50,164 nucleotides of DNA from Deltaproteobacteria bacterium (GCA_016192705.1 JACPTQ010000078.1:1-50164), one strand, 5' to 3'. Counted from the stretch's first letter, positions 17,237 through 25,738 are shown. Notes: generated from the letters alone by a model not told the origin. Made by a program: numbers and translations.

Positions 17237-17815
17237 ATGCGGATCTTAACCATTGCAGTGTTCGCGTGTGCCTCGCTCGTCGCGTCGCCAACGACCGCCA
17301 ACGCCGAGAGCGCCTCCTTCGGCATCCCGTGGCGCATTCCGCTCGTGCGACTCTCGAAACATTTCGGCCGCGACGCGATGAAAGGCTTCCTCCGTCCACT
17401 CGTTCACGGCTACATCGAATTCATGCGCGACGTCGCGCTCAAAGACGCGCAACCCCTGACGACCGCCGAAAAGAAACACCTCGCTGAATTCTTCCCCTTG
17501 CGCCTCATCGACAGAGTTCGCGTCACCCTGCTCGGCGTCGCCGGCCTCGGCAACAGCTCCGCGGGTGCAGCGGCCTACGGCCCCGACCTCATCGTCGTGA
17601 AACGCGGCCACCGGACTCTCGCTGTCCTCAAGCACGAAATGGTTCACATCTGCCAATACGACAAGCTCGGCATCGCCGCGTTTGCGCAACGATACGCGGA
17701 ACAGCTCGTCGACACCGATTTCGTTTACGGCAAAGTCCCATTCGAGGTTGAAGCCCATCGTTTTACGGCCAGCGGCCGGGGCCGCTTTTCGGGAATCTTG
17801 GGGTCGTGCGAGTAG
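17237..17815 (+). CDS. Secreted HExxH protein, putative zinc metallopeptidase
   Basis: A 192-residue exported protein with a signal peptide ending at ANA (about residue 23). It has the zinc motif H133-E134-M-V-H137 in LKHEMVHICQYD. The conserved VPFEVEAHRF at about 168-176 offers a third ligand. The HEMVHxxQY arrangement is seen in DUF4157-like predicted peptidases. It follows the barrel gene closely, so the two may be co-expressed. Proteolytic activity is inferred from the motif only; the small size suggests a minimal catalytic domain. Confidence 0.7.
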   Translation: MRILTIAVFACASLVASPTTANAESASFGIPWRIPLVRLSKHFGRDAMKGFLRPLVHGYIEFMRDVALKDAQPLTTAEKKHLAEFFPLRLIDRVRVTLLGVAGLGNSSAGAAAYGPDLIVVKRGHRTLAVLKHEMVHICQYDKLGIAAFAQRYAEQLVDTDFVYGKVPFEVEAHRFTASGRGRFSGILGSCE

Positions 17816-17890
17816 GGCGAACCGTTCCCATCCGAGACAAGTTCACCTGACACCGTCTGACGCACTGTGACAGCGCGAGGACGTAATTGC

Positions 17891-17906
17891 TCGGTTTTCA
17901 AACCGA
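17891..17906. promoter_or_regulatory. Short perfect palindrome upstream of Kazal lipoprotein
   Basis: TCGGTTT-TC-AAACCGA is a perfect 7 bp inverted repeat with a two-base centre. It lies about 50 bases before the ATG of the Kazal-domain lipoprotein. It could be an operator or chance; the loop is too short for a terminator. Confidence 0.25.
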
Positions 17907-17955
17907 CCAACCCCTCGCACGCGTGGCATGTGGGTTGCGTACGTACATTGGCACC

Positions 17956-18975
17956 ATGAGCTTCATAAGACAGATGCGCTCGATAGCTCCGGCTCCTCAA
18001 CTCGTTTTCATCGCATTGGCGATTGCGTGCGGCTCAACGCCGCTCGGTGATGATCCGACTGATCCGTGTGCACTCGACCCGACAGCGCGCGGGTGCCTCG
18101 ATCGCCGCGTCGTCGACGCCGGGCCGTTTCCAGATGCGGGCCCGACGCCGGTTGATGCCGGACCAGACGCGGGTCCGCCGCCACCACCGCCGCCACCACC
18201 ACCCGTCGACGCCGGGCCTCGCACGTGCCGGTCGTCCGGCGATTGTGGCCGCGACGAAATCTGCGAGCAAGCGATCGGCGTTTGCGACCGAACGCCAACA
18301 CCAACGGGTGTCTGCAGACCGAAGCCAGACTCATGCGCGACGATTTACGACCCAGTCTGCGGATGCGACGGTCGCGACTACGCGAATTCGTGCGAAGCGC
18401 GCGCGGCCGACGTCGGCATCGCGGAGCGCGGGAAGTGCGGGCGACGCCTCTGTTCGACCGACGCCGACTGTTTCACCGGAACCTATTGCCGATACCGAAC
18501 CGCAAACGACTCGTCGTGCGAGGACTGCTCGAACCTCACGCGCCGCTGGCAATGCGAGCAGCACCCGAACAACTGTTCGTGGAAAAACAACCACTGCACG
18601 ACGCACATCGAGCCGCCGCCTCCACCGCCACCCGTTGACGCGGGCGTTTGCGAGCGCGGCCTCCTCGACAAATGCATGACGTGGACCGACTGCGTGGGAA
18701 GTGCCTGCGTCACGCGCGACAACTGCGGGACAGGGTTTTATTGCGAAAGTGAGCCGCACTCTGGCTTGCAGTGGTGTTCGAAGGTCTGCCAAGCCGACAG
18801 CGAATGCGGCACGGGCAACGTTTGTCGCGGCAACCGCTGCACGCGCGCTTGTAGCCCATGGCTCATGATCGAACAGTGCGCGCCACGATGCGGTGGCGGA
18901 ATCACCGGGTTTTACTGCGGAATCGAAAATGTCGACGGCGGAACGGGCGGTAGCTGCTGGATCGGCATCATGTGA
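17956..18975 (+). CDS. Cys-rich lipoprotein with Kazal-type inhibitor domain
   Basis: A 339-residue predicted lipoprotein (C25 in LAIAC). An Asp-Ala-Gly/poly-Pro spacer leads to several small disulfide modules. Residues 120-161 form a Kazal-like serine-protease-inhibitor domain with six cysteines (C120, C127, C135, C137, C146, C161), including the DPVCGCDGRDYANSC signature. Flanking modules resemble the Cys-rich CxxxxDC repeats common in myxobacterial surface proteins. A second poly-Pro run (about 217-223) separates N- and C-terminal Cys clusters. A protease-inhibitor role is plausible but unproven. The ATG at 17956 is the first that gives a signal peptide. Confidence 0.75.
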   Translation: MSFIRQMRSIAPAPQLVFIALAIACGSTPLGDDPTDPCALDPTARGCLDRRVVDAGPFPDAGPTPVDAGPDAGPPPPPPPPPPVDAGPRTCRSSGDCGRDEICEQAIGVCDRTPTPTGVCRPKPDSCATIYDPVCGCDGRDYANSCEARAADVGIAERGKCGRRLCSTDADCFTGTYCRYRTANDSSCEDCSNLTRRWQCEQHPNNCSWKNNHCTTHIEPPPPPPPVDAGVCERGLLDKCMTWTDCVGSACVTRDNCGTGFYCESEPHSGLQWCSKVCQADSECGTGNVCRGNRCTRACSPWLMIEQCAPRCGGGITGFYCGIENVDGGTGGSCWIGIM

Positions 18976-18987
18976 CGCACGATTCGC

Positions 18988-21672
18988 TCATCGCCCTACT
19001 TCGATTCGCACGACCCGCTTGTTTCCATGATCGGCCACATAAAGCTGCCGGCCGCTCGAATCGATCGCGACGTCGAATGGCTCATTCATAGATGATGCGG
19101 ATGTGCCACCATCACGAGCCGACATCGACACCTGCCCGAGGACGTTAACGGCCGCCTCCCCATTATCGAGTTGCGAGACGTCGTAGACAATCACGCGATT
19201 GAATCCGGTGTCGGCGACAAAAAGCAGGTTTTCGGCCGCGCTCCACGCGAGCCCGCGCGGCTGCGACAGAATCGATTCGTCTGTCGTCGTGCCCGCCGAT
19301 GTGGAGAATCCCGGCGCACCGAGCACAAACGACGCGGCTTGCCCGGTCGACAGCGACGTAACGTCAAAGACCATCACGCGATTCTCGCCGCGACTTGAAA
19401 CGAAGAGGTGGTTCGAGCCCGGACGAAACGCGAGCCCAGCCGGTTCGACGAGGCCCGTCGCGCCGCCCGCGTCTATCCTCGAATTGAAGTCTGTCTGTCC
19501 GATGACATTGATGGCCGGGGGAACCACTACCCCGCCCGGATAAACCATCACGCGGTTGTTGTAACTGTCGGCAACGAAGATCCGATTAACGTTGTCGACA
19601 AGTATGGCCCGCGGACCACAGAGCCCGCCTTCCGTTGTTTGACAGATTGATGTTGTGTAGCTCCCGTTTTGCCCGATGATGTTCGTAGCCGTCAGCCCGG
19701 AGAGAGAACCCTCGATGTTGAATTCAAGCGCGCGATTGTTCGAAAAATCGGCGACCCAAAGTCGTCCGCCGTCAAAACTGAGCGCGAGTCCCGCCGGCTG
19801 GTTGAGGCCGGCTTGACTCGTCCCAGGCGCGCACGTCGTGAAGCCGGGCTGGCCGATCACGGCGAAGGCGTTTCGCGAAATCGCACGGCTCTGTCCATCG
19901 AGGCTGTAGACGAGAATGCGGTTGTTAATCACGTCCGATACGAAAAGCCGGTACCGCACCGAATCAACAGCGACACCCGTCGTGAAACTCGTTGCAGCAC
20001 CGAGCGGTTCGCCAACACACGACGAAAGATAACTTGTGCCGCCACCATCCGTGTCGACGTGACCCAAAAGACTTGTCGCGACTTCGCCATTCGATATCGT
20101 CGATACGTCAAACTCCAACGCGCGGTTGTTGCCCGTATCGGCGACCCAGAGCAATTGGTACTGGGATAAGAATGCGACATCCCTGGGAGCAGACAACCGC
20201 GACGCACCCAACCCCGCCGAAGCATCCAGGAAGTCGGATTGCCCGAGCACGGCGACCGCCGGTGCGCCGCTCGTCACGTCGTCGACGACAAAAAAGAGCA
20301 CACGATGGTTGTCGGTATCGGCGACCGCAAGCTGCTTCGACGTCCCCGGCATGTACCTCACGCCCCGCGGGGCCCGCATCCCAACCGAAGTTGCCGCCGC
20401 AACGCCCGCGTCCATGTCGTCTTGCCCGAGAACACCCGTCGCATTCGCAAGACCGACACCGATAGGCGTTTGAAACACGAGAACGCGGTTGTTCCACGTG
20501 TCGGCGACGTAAAGCCTTCCGGCATCGCCGTCGACCGTCACGCCGCTCGGTCCCGAGAGCTTGTTCGCCGATCGTCCGCTGCCACTCGAGAGAAAATCGG
20601 GCTGTCCGATCAACCCGACCGCGGCCTGGCCGTTCGATAGGCCGCCGTCGAGATTGTACGCGACGACGCGGTTGTTGCCGTAATCGGCGATGTAAAGGAT
20701 GCGCGCGGGAATATCGACCGCGAGCCCAGCGGGTTGGTTGAGCCCCCAAGCCGATGTCGACGCAAGGCCGAGCGTAAAAACTGTTTGACCCAAAACGGTT
20801 GTCGCCGCGAGCCCGCTCGACACAGCGTCGAGGTCAAAGACGAGCACCCGATTGTTCCAGGTGTCCGAAACGAACAGCCGGCGTCCGATGGAGTCGATGG
20901 CAATACGCGCGGGATAGTTCATTTGCGTTGCCGATAAGCCAGGGTCACACGAATCGAACGACGATTGGCCGAGAACGAATTCGGCCGGTGCGTCAACCGC
21001 ATGCCCCGCGCTCAGCGAGTGCACCACGACGCGATGGTTGTGCGTATCCGCAATGAACAACCGACCCGGCTGCGAACCGACGGCGACGCCCTCGGGGCCC
21101 CAAAGCCCCGTGGCGCCGACCACGTTCACGCAGGTGCTCATCGAACCGGCATCAGCCCCGCGACCAAGAATGTCCGTCGACGGTACGCCCATCACAAAGA
21201 GGCGTTGCCCTCCGTCGGGGATTTCGACGTTTCCCGCATCGTCCGTCCCCCGCGACAAAATCCGGTGCTCAAACCGACTCGCGGTGAACGACCCCGACCA
21301 AGAGTTGGTTCCTGTTGCGAGCGTCCACGTCGCGCCGTTGTCGACCGAGTATTCGACGTAAAGAACTCCCGCCGTGGGATCGTTCGTCACGGGATCGCTA
21401 CAGTAACCAGAGATAAAGATCCCGGCGTCAACGGGCGCAGGTCCGACGATCGCGTTGATTATCGAGTACGGAGGAGTCTTGTCACCGCCGTCGATTACCG
21501 ATTCCGACGCATCGCCCGCGTCCTTTCCAGCGTCCGCGCCGGCATCAGCGTCCGCACCCCCATCCGCAACTCCCGCATCGGGCAGCCAAAGGTGGAGGGG
21601 GGTCCGAAGACACGCGGCATTTGCAATTACAACCAGAACGACCGCACGACGCGTGGAGCGAAGACTCCCCAT
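18988..21672 (-). CDS. NHL-repeat lipoprotein with DAG spacer
   Basis: An 894-residue predicted lipoprotein with lipid cysteine C21 (IANAAC) and a DAG/GGA spacer to about residue 60. A small beta-sandwich-like region follows, with ideal-spacing motifs such as VEYSVDNGATWTLA. The rest is NHL-type beta-propeller repeats: about ten copies of the pattern LxxPxGxAVD...LYVADTxNNRVLVF, each with VLGQ at the blade end. Such propellers bind ligands or proteins; no catalytic residues are evident. The ATG at 21672 is preferred because it begins the signal peptide. It is related in architecture to the two lipoproteins at the right end of the window but lacks their IPT/TIG domains. Confidence 0.8.
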   Translation of the reverse strand: MGSLRSTRRAVVLVVIANAACLRTPLHLWLPDAGVADGGADADAGADAGKDAGDASESVIDGGDKTPPYSIINAIVGPAPVDAGIFISGYCSDPVTNDPTAGVLYVEYSVDNGATWTLATGTNSWSGSFTASRFEHRILSRGTDDAGNVEIPDGGQRLFVMGVPSTDILGRGADAGSMSTCVNVVGATGLWGPEGVAVGSQPGRLFIADTHNHRVVVHSLSAGHAVDAPAEFVLGQSSFDSCDPGLSATQMNYPARIAIDSIGRRLFVSDTWNNRVLVFDLDAVSSGLAATTVLGQTVFTLGLASTSAWGLNQPAGLAVDIPARILYIADYGNNRVVAYNLDGGLSNGQAAVGLIGQPDFLSSGSGRSANKLSGPSGVTVDGDAGRLYVADTWNNRVLVFQTPIGVGLANATGVLGQDDMDAGVAAATSVGMRAPRGVRYMPGTSKQLAVADTDNHRVLFFVVDDVTSGAPAVAVLGQSDFLDASAGLGASRLSAPRDVAFLSQYQLLWVADTGNNRALEFDVSTISNGEVATSLLGHVDTDGGGTSYLSSCVGEPLGAATSFTTGVAVDSVRYRLFVSDVINNRILVYSLDGQSRAISRNAFAVIGQPGFTTCAPGTSQAGLNQPAGLALSFDGGRLWVADFSNNRALEFNIEGSLSGLTATNIIGQNGSYTTSICQTTEGGLCGPRAILVDNVNRIFVADSYNNRVMVYPGGVVVPPAINVIGQTDFNSRIDAGGATGLVEPAGLAFRPGSNHLFVSSRGENRVMVFDVTSLSTGQAASFVLGAPGFSTSAGTTTDESILSQPRGLAWSAAENLLFVADTGFNRVIVYDVSQLDNGEAAVNVLGQVSMSARDGGTSASSMNEPFDVAIDSSGRQLYVADHGNKRVVRIEVGR

Positions 21673-21725
21673 CCTTCGATTGTAGCGCCCGGCCGACGGC
21701 GAGTGAAACTCAACCGACTCGGGAC

Positions 21726-22871
21726 TCAGAGTCCCGACAGCTTCGAGATGATCTCTTTCATGATTTCGCTCGTGCCGCCGCCGATCGTGAGAAGCCGCAT
21801 GTCTCGATACGCGCGGCAGATATGGTACTCCTCGATGTAGCCGTACCCGCCGTGAAGCTGCAGACAGCGATCGACGACGTGGATCGCCATCTCGCCGCAA
21901 AACAATTTCGCCATCGAGACTTCTTTCGTGCACTCGACGCCGCGGTTGTAAAGGTCGGCCGCGTGGTACGCGAGGCGACGCCCTGCTTCGATCTGCGTGA
22001 GAAGGTCGGCGAGAAGGTGCCGCGTCGTCTGAAACTTCGCGACTGGCCGCCCAAACGCGTGCCGTTCCGACGTGTACTTGACCGTCTCATCCCAGCAAAG
22101 TTGCGCTCCCTGCGTTCCGCCAAGCGCCGCGACAAGCCGCTCGCCCTGGAAATTCTTCATCAAGTAGTAAAACCCCATGTTCTCTTCGCCGAGCAGATAG
22201 CGCGCGGGGATTTTGCAATCGTCGAACGCCAGCTCCGCCGTGTCGGACGTGTGGTTCCCCATTTTTCTGAGCGCGCGCCCAATCGTGTACCCCTTCACGT
22301 CGGTCGGAAACAAAACGATCGAAATCCCGCCGTAGCCTTCGCCGCCCGTCCGCACCATGAGCGTGATGAAGTCGGCGCGCGTCCCATTCGTGATAAACGT
22401 CTTCGCGCCATTGATGACGTAGTCGCCGCCCACGCGCCGCGCGGTCGTGCGCAAATTCGCAACGTCGCTCCCCGCGCCCGGCTCCGACACCCCAAGCGCC
22501 GCGATCTTGTCGCCGCGAATCGCCGGCGCCAGGAACTCGCGCTTCTGCTCATCGGTGCCAAGGTCGTTGATGACCGGTGTCGCCATGTCGCTTTGCACCA
22601 TGATCGACATGTTGAGCCCCGCCATTTGCGACCGGCAGAGCTCCTCGACGTACGCGACCGTGTACCAATAATCGAGCGCGCTTCCACCGTACTCTTGCGG
22701 GTATCGAATCCCGAGAATACCGAGCTCGCCGAAGCGCTTAAACACCTCGCGCGGAAATCCGCCGCGCTCTTCCCACTCCTCCGAATGCGGCGCAAGCTCC
22801 TTCTCGACAAAGTCGCGCACCGTCTTTCGAAACGTCTCGTGGTCGGGTGTAAAAAACCGATCGTCGCTCAT
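21726..22871 (-). CDS. Acyl-CoA dehydrogenase
   Basis: A 381-residue FAD enzyme of fatty or branched-chain acyl-CoA beta-oxidation. Family motifs are GVSEPGAGSDVANLRT, the FITNG segment, ERHAFGRPVAKFQ and the C-terminal LQLHGGYGYIEEY and GGGTSEIMKEII. The usual YEGT glutamate of short/medium-chain enzymes is replaced by Gly (GGGT). That is typical of long-chain and isovaleryl types, where the base lies on another helix near the ERL...WDET segment. The ATG at 22871 gives the normal N-terminus. An inverted repeat and promoter-like hexamers lie upstream. No electron-transfer flavoprotein gene is adjacent. Confidence 0.92.
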   Translation of the reverse strand: MSDDRFFTPDHETFRKTVRDFVEKELAPHSEEWEERGGFPREVFKRFGELGILGIRYPQEYGGSALDYWYTVAYVEELCRSQMAGLNMSIMVQSDMATPVINDLGTDEQKREFLAPAIRGDKIAALGVSEPGAGSDVANLRTTARRVGGDYVINGAKTFITNGTRADFITLMVRTGGEGYGGISIVLFPTDVKGYTIGRALRKMGNHTSDTAELAFDDCKIPARYLLGEENMGFYYLMKNFQGERLVAALGGTQGAQLCWDETVKYTSERHAFGRPVAKFQTTRHLLADLLTQIEAGRRLAYHAADLYNRGVECTKEVSMAKLFCGEMAIHVVDRCLQLHGGYGYIEEYHICRAYRDMRLLTIGGGTSEIMKEIISKLSGL

Positions 22872-22936
22872 CGTAGACCTCCCATCATCGGGCAAGCCCA
22901 AGGCTCGCCTCGGGCCCACCGTCGTAAAACCCGGCG

Positions 22937-22982
22937 ATGATCGCGCTGCATCTCGCTTGTGTCAATTGGTTCGTATGCGAAC
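22937..22982 (-). promoter_or_regulatory. Putative promoter and operator of the acyl-CoA dehydrogenase
   Basis: On the - strand, TTGACA (22965-22960) is 17 bases from GATCAT (22942-22937). Immediately upstream is the perfect inverted repeat GTTCG-tatg-CGAAC (22969-22982), a size and symmetry typical of TetR-family operators. No regulator gene is adjacent, so the pairing is speculative. Confidence 0.4.
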
Positions 22983-23020
22983 TATTTGGTCCCGAACGAG
23001 TCGATCCGCCAGAGCCGCTA

Positions 23021-23470
23021 TCAAATCGTCGCTTCCGGGCGCTCGCTCGCTCGGCGCCGCCACGCGTCGAGGGAGAGTGGACCGGCGCCAAACGCGACGA
23101 ATGCGAATAGGCCGCCGATGATCGCGAGGTTTTTGAGGAGCTGGATCGTCTGCATCCGGGCCTGCATCTCGTCGAGCCCCGACGGATTATGGAAAATGAT
23201 CGTCGTGGGGATCATGAAGGCGATGAGAGCAATGGCACCCGCGCGCGCGAAGAGCCCGAGCGCGAGTGCCAGGCCACCCACGGCTTCCACGACGCCCGCA
23301 CCGACAGCGGCGATCATCGGAAGCGGCAACCCTTTCGACCCGATGTAGCCTGCTGTTGCGGCTGGGTCGGCAAGTTTTCCGATTCCCGAGTAAATGAAAA
23401 TCACCGCAATCAGGATGCGTCCGACGAGCGGCGCAACCTGTTCCATCTGTTTTGTCACAGCGGTCATCAT
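23021..23470 (-). CDS. DoxX-family membrane protein
   Basis: A 149-residue inner-membrane protein with four predicted transmembrane helices. The N-terminal LVGRILIAVIFIYSGIGKL segment and the GYI...GLPLP stretch are typical of DoxX/YphA. Family members are linked to thiol or electron-transport stress responses, but the reaction is unsettled. The ATG at 23470 overlaps the yceI stop (ATGATG), so the pair is one transcript. The divergent LysR gene is the likely regulator of both. Confidence 0.88.
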   Translation of the reverse strand: MMTAVTKQMEQVAPLVGRILIAVIFIYSGIGKLADPAATAGYIGSKGLPLPMIAAVGAGVVEAVGGLALALGLFARAGAIALIAFMIPTTIIFHNPSGLDEMQARMQTIQLLKNLAIIGGLFAFVAFGAGPLSLDAWRRRASERPEATI

Positions 23471-23994
23471 TTTTTCACCGCCTCGATTTCGATATCGACG
23501 TCGACGCGGTCTCCGATGAGGAGCCCGCCCGCCTCCAAAACCTGGTTCCACTTGAGGCCAAACTCTTTTCGGTCGAGCGAGGTTCGTGCGCAAAGGCCGA
23601 TGCGCTCGTTTCCCCACGGGTCCTTGGCACGCCCGCCCTCCTCAACGTCGAGGGTTACCTCGCGCGTGACGTCACGAATCGTGAGGTCGCCGACCACGCG
23701 CGAAACCTTGTCGCCCTGCCGCTCAATTTTGCGACTGCGAAAAAGGAGAGCCGGATACTTCTCGGCGTCCAAGAAATCTCCCGAGCGCAGGTGCGCATCG
23801 CGGTCTGGGACGCCGGTGTCAATGCTGGCCGCGTCGATGCTGACCGCCACGCTCGCCTTCGCCAGATCGTCGGCCAGGTTGACGGAGCCGCTCCATTTCG
23901 CGAATCGGCCCCGCACCTTTGAGATGACCATGTGCCGCACCGAGAAATTGATCCCCGAGTGAGCGGTGTCGATGTTCCATTGGCTCAAATCCAT
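23467..23994 (-). CDS. YceI-family protein (lipid-binding fold)
   Basis: A 175-residue YceI-like beta-barrel. WNIDTAHSGINFSVRHMVISKVRGRF and the later FRSRKIE, TIRDVTREVTLDVE and LDRKEFGLKWN segments are characteristic. YceI barrels bind isoprenoid lipids. Most are periplasmic, but this copy has no signal peptide, so a cytoplasmic location is expected. The ATG at 23994 has GGAG seven bases upstream. It forms an operon with doxX, and the divergent LysR gene shares a palindromic intergenic region with it. Confidence 0.9.
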   Translation of the reverse strand: MDLSQWNIDTAHSGINFSVRHMVISKVRGRFAKWSGSVNLADDLAKASVAVSIDAASIDTGVPDRDAHLRSGDFLDAEKYPALLFRSRKIERQGDKVSRVVGDLTIRDVTREVTLDVEEGGRAKDPWGNERIGLCARTSLDRKEFGLKWNQVLEAGGLLIGDRVDVDIEIEAVKK

Positions 23995-24047
23995 TGTTCT
24001 CTCCTCGTCGTTATGGCTTTCGCCGTTGACGAACCCAACTTACGGCC

Positions 24048-24103
24048 GTTCCATCTAATACACTAGATACAATTATCTATATTTACTGTTCATTAGATGG
24101 AAC
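24048..24103. promoter_or_regulatory. Nested palindromic LysR-type operator, divergent promoter region
   Basis: GTTCCATCTAAT (24048-24059) is perfectly inverted as ATTAGATGGAAC (24092-24103), 32 bases apart. Between them lies TAGATA-caat-TATCTA (24064-24079), another perfect palindrome of the T-N(n)-A kind bound by LysR regulators. The stretch is AT-rich against the surrounding GC-rich DNA. The right arm sits at the lysR ribosome site, and the left arm is about 54 bases upstream of yceI. Confidence 0.7.
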
Positions 24104-24113
24104 AATTGAATCC

Positions 24114-25019
24114 ATGGATCTCAATGAGCTCTTCATCTTTTCCAAGGTTGTCCAGTGGGGGAGCTTCACGCGCGCAGCGCGGGAGCTGGATCGGCCAAAA
24201 TCGACGGTTAGCCGCAAAATCGCCGATCTCGAAGAACGACTCGGGACGCGGCTCTTGCAGCGCACGACGCGCAAGCTGAGCCTCACCGATGCCGGGCGCG
24301 CCTACCACGAGCACTGCGCCCGCATAGTCGCTGAGATTGACGAGGCGAACCGCAACGTCGGGCACTTTCAAGCGGCACCGCGCGGACGGTTGCGGGTCAC
24401 GACGCCTCTCAATTTCGGCTTTATGGGTCCGATCGTGAGCGATTTTCTGCGGCATCACCCGGCCGTCGAAATCGATATTGTTTGCGCCGACCGCGTCGTC
24501 GGACTTGTTGAAGAAGGGTTCGACGTCGCAATTCGCGCGGGGCGGCTCAGCGACTCAACGCTTGTCGCACGCCGCTTGGCACGCCTCTCGAGTTTCCTCG
24601 TCGCGAGCCCGAAATACCTGAAATCGCGCGGACTCCCGCGAACGCCCAACGACCTTCGCAAACACGACGGAATTCTCTTTGGCGCCGGAGCAAGCCGTGG
24701 CGGCTGGCGCCTGCAGCGCGGAGCGAAGTCGATCGCGGTCACCCCCCGCGCGCGCCTCACCGTGAACGACTTCGACTTCCTTTACGAAGCCGCCGTGGAA
24801 GGTCTTGGCGTCGCACTCATTCCCGTCTTCCGTTGCGCAAATGACCTTCGCCTACGTCGTGTACAACGCGTTTTGCCGAGCTGGGAGTCACCGGCCGCGT
24901 CGATCCAGGCGGTCTACCCAAGCCAACGCCACCTCTCGCCCACACTCCGCGCGTTTCTCGACCACGTCCAGATGCGTATGACACCACCCCCGTGGGAAGT
25001 CGGCCCGGTTCCTCAATAG
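24114..25019 (+). CDS. LysR-family transcriptional regulator
   Basis: A 301-residue regulator. The N-terminal winged helix-turn-helix (about residues 1-60) includes FTRAARELDRPKSTVSRKIADLEERLGTRLL. The effector domain begins RGRLRVTTPLNFG and continues with VDIAIRAG-like strands. It is closest in style to the DsdC/PtxR-like 'one-domain oxidised target' group often paired with pirin, doxX or yceI genes. It most likely senses redox or electrophile stress, but this is inferred from neighbours. Transcription diverges from yceI-doxX, and the nested palindrome between them is the expected autoregulatory site. Confidence 0.92.
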   Translation: MDLNELFIFSKVVQWGSFTRAARELDRPKSTVSRKIADLEERLGTRLLQRTTRKLSLTDAGRAYHEHCARIVAEIDEANRNVGHFQAAPRGRLRVTTPLNFGFMGPIVSDFLRHHPAVEIDIVCADRVVGLVEEGFDVAIRAGRLSDSTLVARRLARLSSFLVASPKYLKSRGLPRTPNDLRKHDGILFGAGASRGGWRLQRGAKSIAVTPRARLTVNDFDFLYEAAVEGLGVALIPVFRCANDLRLRRVQRVLPSWESPAASIQAVYPSQRHLSPTLRAFLDHVQMRMTPPPWEVGPVPQ

Positions 25020-25031
25020 GAATCCCATTAT

Positions 25032-25430
25032 TCAGAGCGACAACAATAAAACACCAACCCGCCGCATCTCGGAGAAGTGACCGTCGTACGTCACAATGGT
25101 CGCGCCTTCGCGGAGGGCTACTGCGGCTATCCAGATGTCGCTCGTCGGGAGCGGGGTTCCCGACTTACGAAGTGAAACGACGAGGTCGGCGTAGTGGGAT
25201 GCCGCTTCGTCATCGACATCGAGAATCTCGACGACCGGCGCCGCGAGGAACTCCGAAAGCGCGCGATCGTTTTCGGCGGCGCGGCGACCCAGCTTGAAAC
25301 CCGCGCGCAACTCACCAAGAACAACGCTCGGAACGAAGATCGAACGCGCAGATGTAATGACCTCGACAGCACGCGAATGGCCGCGGCGAAAATGGCTGTA
25401 AGCCGACGTGTCGAGGCAAAGCCGGCTCAC
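25032..25430 (-). CDS. vapC: VapC/FitB-family PIN-domain toxin
   Basis: A 132-residue PIN-domain ribonuclease toxin. The four acidic metal ligands are D7 (LDTSAY), E40 (LGELRAG), D98 (SDIWIAA) and D116 (TYDGHF). PIN toxins cleave specific RNAs, often tRNA or rRNA, when the antitoxin is lost. The GTG at 25430 overlaps the antitoxin stop (GTGA) and gives a canonical N-terminus, so it is preferred over the upstream TTG at 25436. All catalytic residues are intact. Confidence 0.9.
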   Translation of the reverse strand: MSRLCLDTSAYSHFRRGHSRAVEVITSARSIFVPSVVLGELRAGFKLGRRAAENDRALSEFLAAPVVEILDVDDEAASHYADLVVSLRKSGTPLPTSDIWIAAVALREGATIVTYDGHFSEMRRVGVLLLSL

Positions 25431-25702
25431 CGCCAAAGCTCGGGGTCGATCTGTTCAAACGATTTCGTCGCGCGCTCGAACTCGCGCAAGTCCGCATCGC
25501 TCCAGTCTCCGGCGAACTTCCCAAGGCCATTGTCGCGCTTCGCGTCCGCTGTGATTCCGAGGCTCTGCCGCAGCAGATCTTTCACCGTCTCATTAAGCGA
25601 TTTGCGGCGCCGCGTTTTCTCGCGCTCGAGCGCGCGCGCGACGTCGGTCGAAAGGCCTCGGACCGTCAGGTGGGTTGCGGACTTACGCTGCGGTGCATTC
25701 AC
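25427..25702 (-). CDS. vapB: FitA/VapB-type ribbon-helix-helix antitoxin
   Basis: A 91-residue antitoxin. Residues 8-50 (ATHLTVRGLS...LNETVKDLLRQSLG) fit a ribbon-helix-helix DNA-binding domain of the FitA kind. The acidic C-terminal half (GDWSDADLREFERAT...) resembles toxin-neutralising tails that wrap the PIN active site. The GTG at 25702 lies within the right arm of the operator and close to the -10 hexamer, so the message is probably leaderless. The toxin gene overlaps by four bases. Confidence 0.85.
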   Translation of the reverse strand: MNAPQRKSATHLTVRGLSTDVARALEREKTRRRKSLNETVKDLLRQSLGITADAKRDNGLGKFAGDWSDADLREFERATKSFEQIDPELWR

Positions 25703-25738
25703 GATCTGAATTGTATGAATGCACTATGATGCTGTCAA
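25693..25738 (-). promoter_or_regulatory. Promoter and operator of the toxin-antitoxin pair
   Basis: On the - strand, consensus TTGACA (25738-25733) is 17 bases from TACAAT (25715-25710), an excellent sigma70-type promoter. A perfect 9 bp inverted repeat, GTGCATTCA (25693-25701) and TGAATGCAC (25716-25724), brackets the -10. One arm covers the antitoxin start codon. Binding of the antitoxin dimer pair would block both the polymerase site and the start of the message. Confidence 0.75.

Noticed and set aside
21621-22940. A 439-residue + strand frame over the acyl-CoA dehydrogenase
   Set aside because: It is a shadow of the dehydrogenase; composition is Arg/His-rich and there is no family signature.
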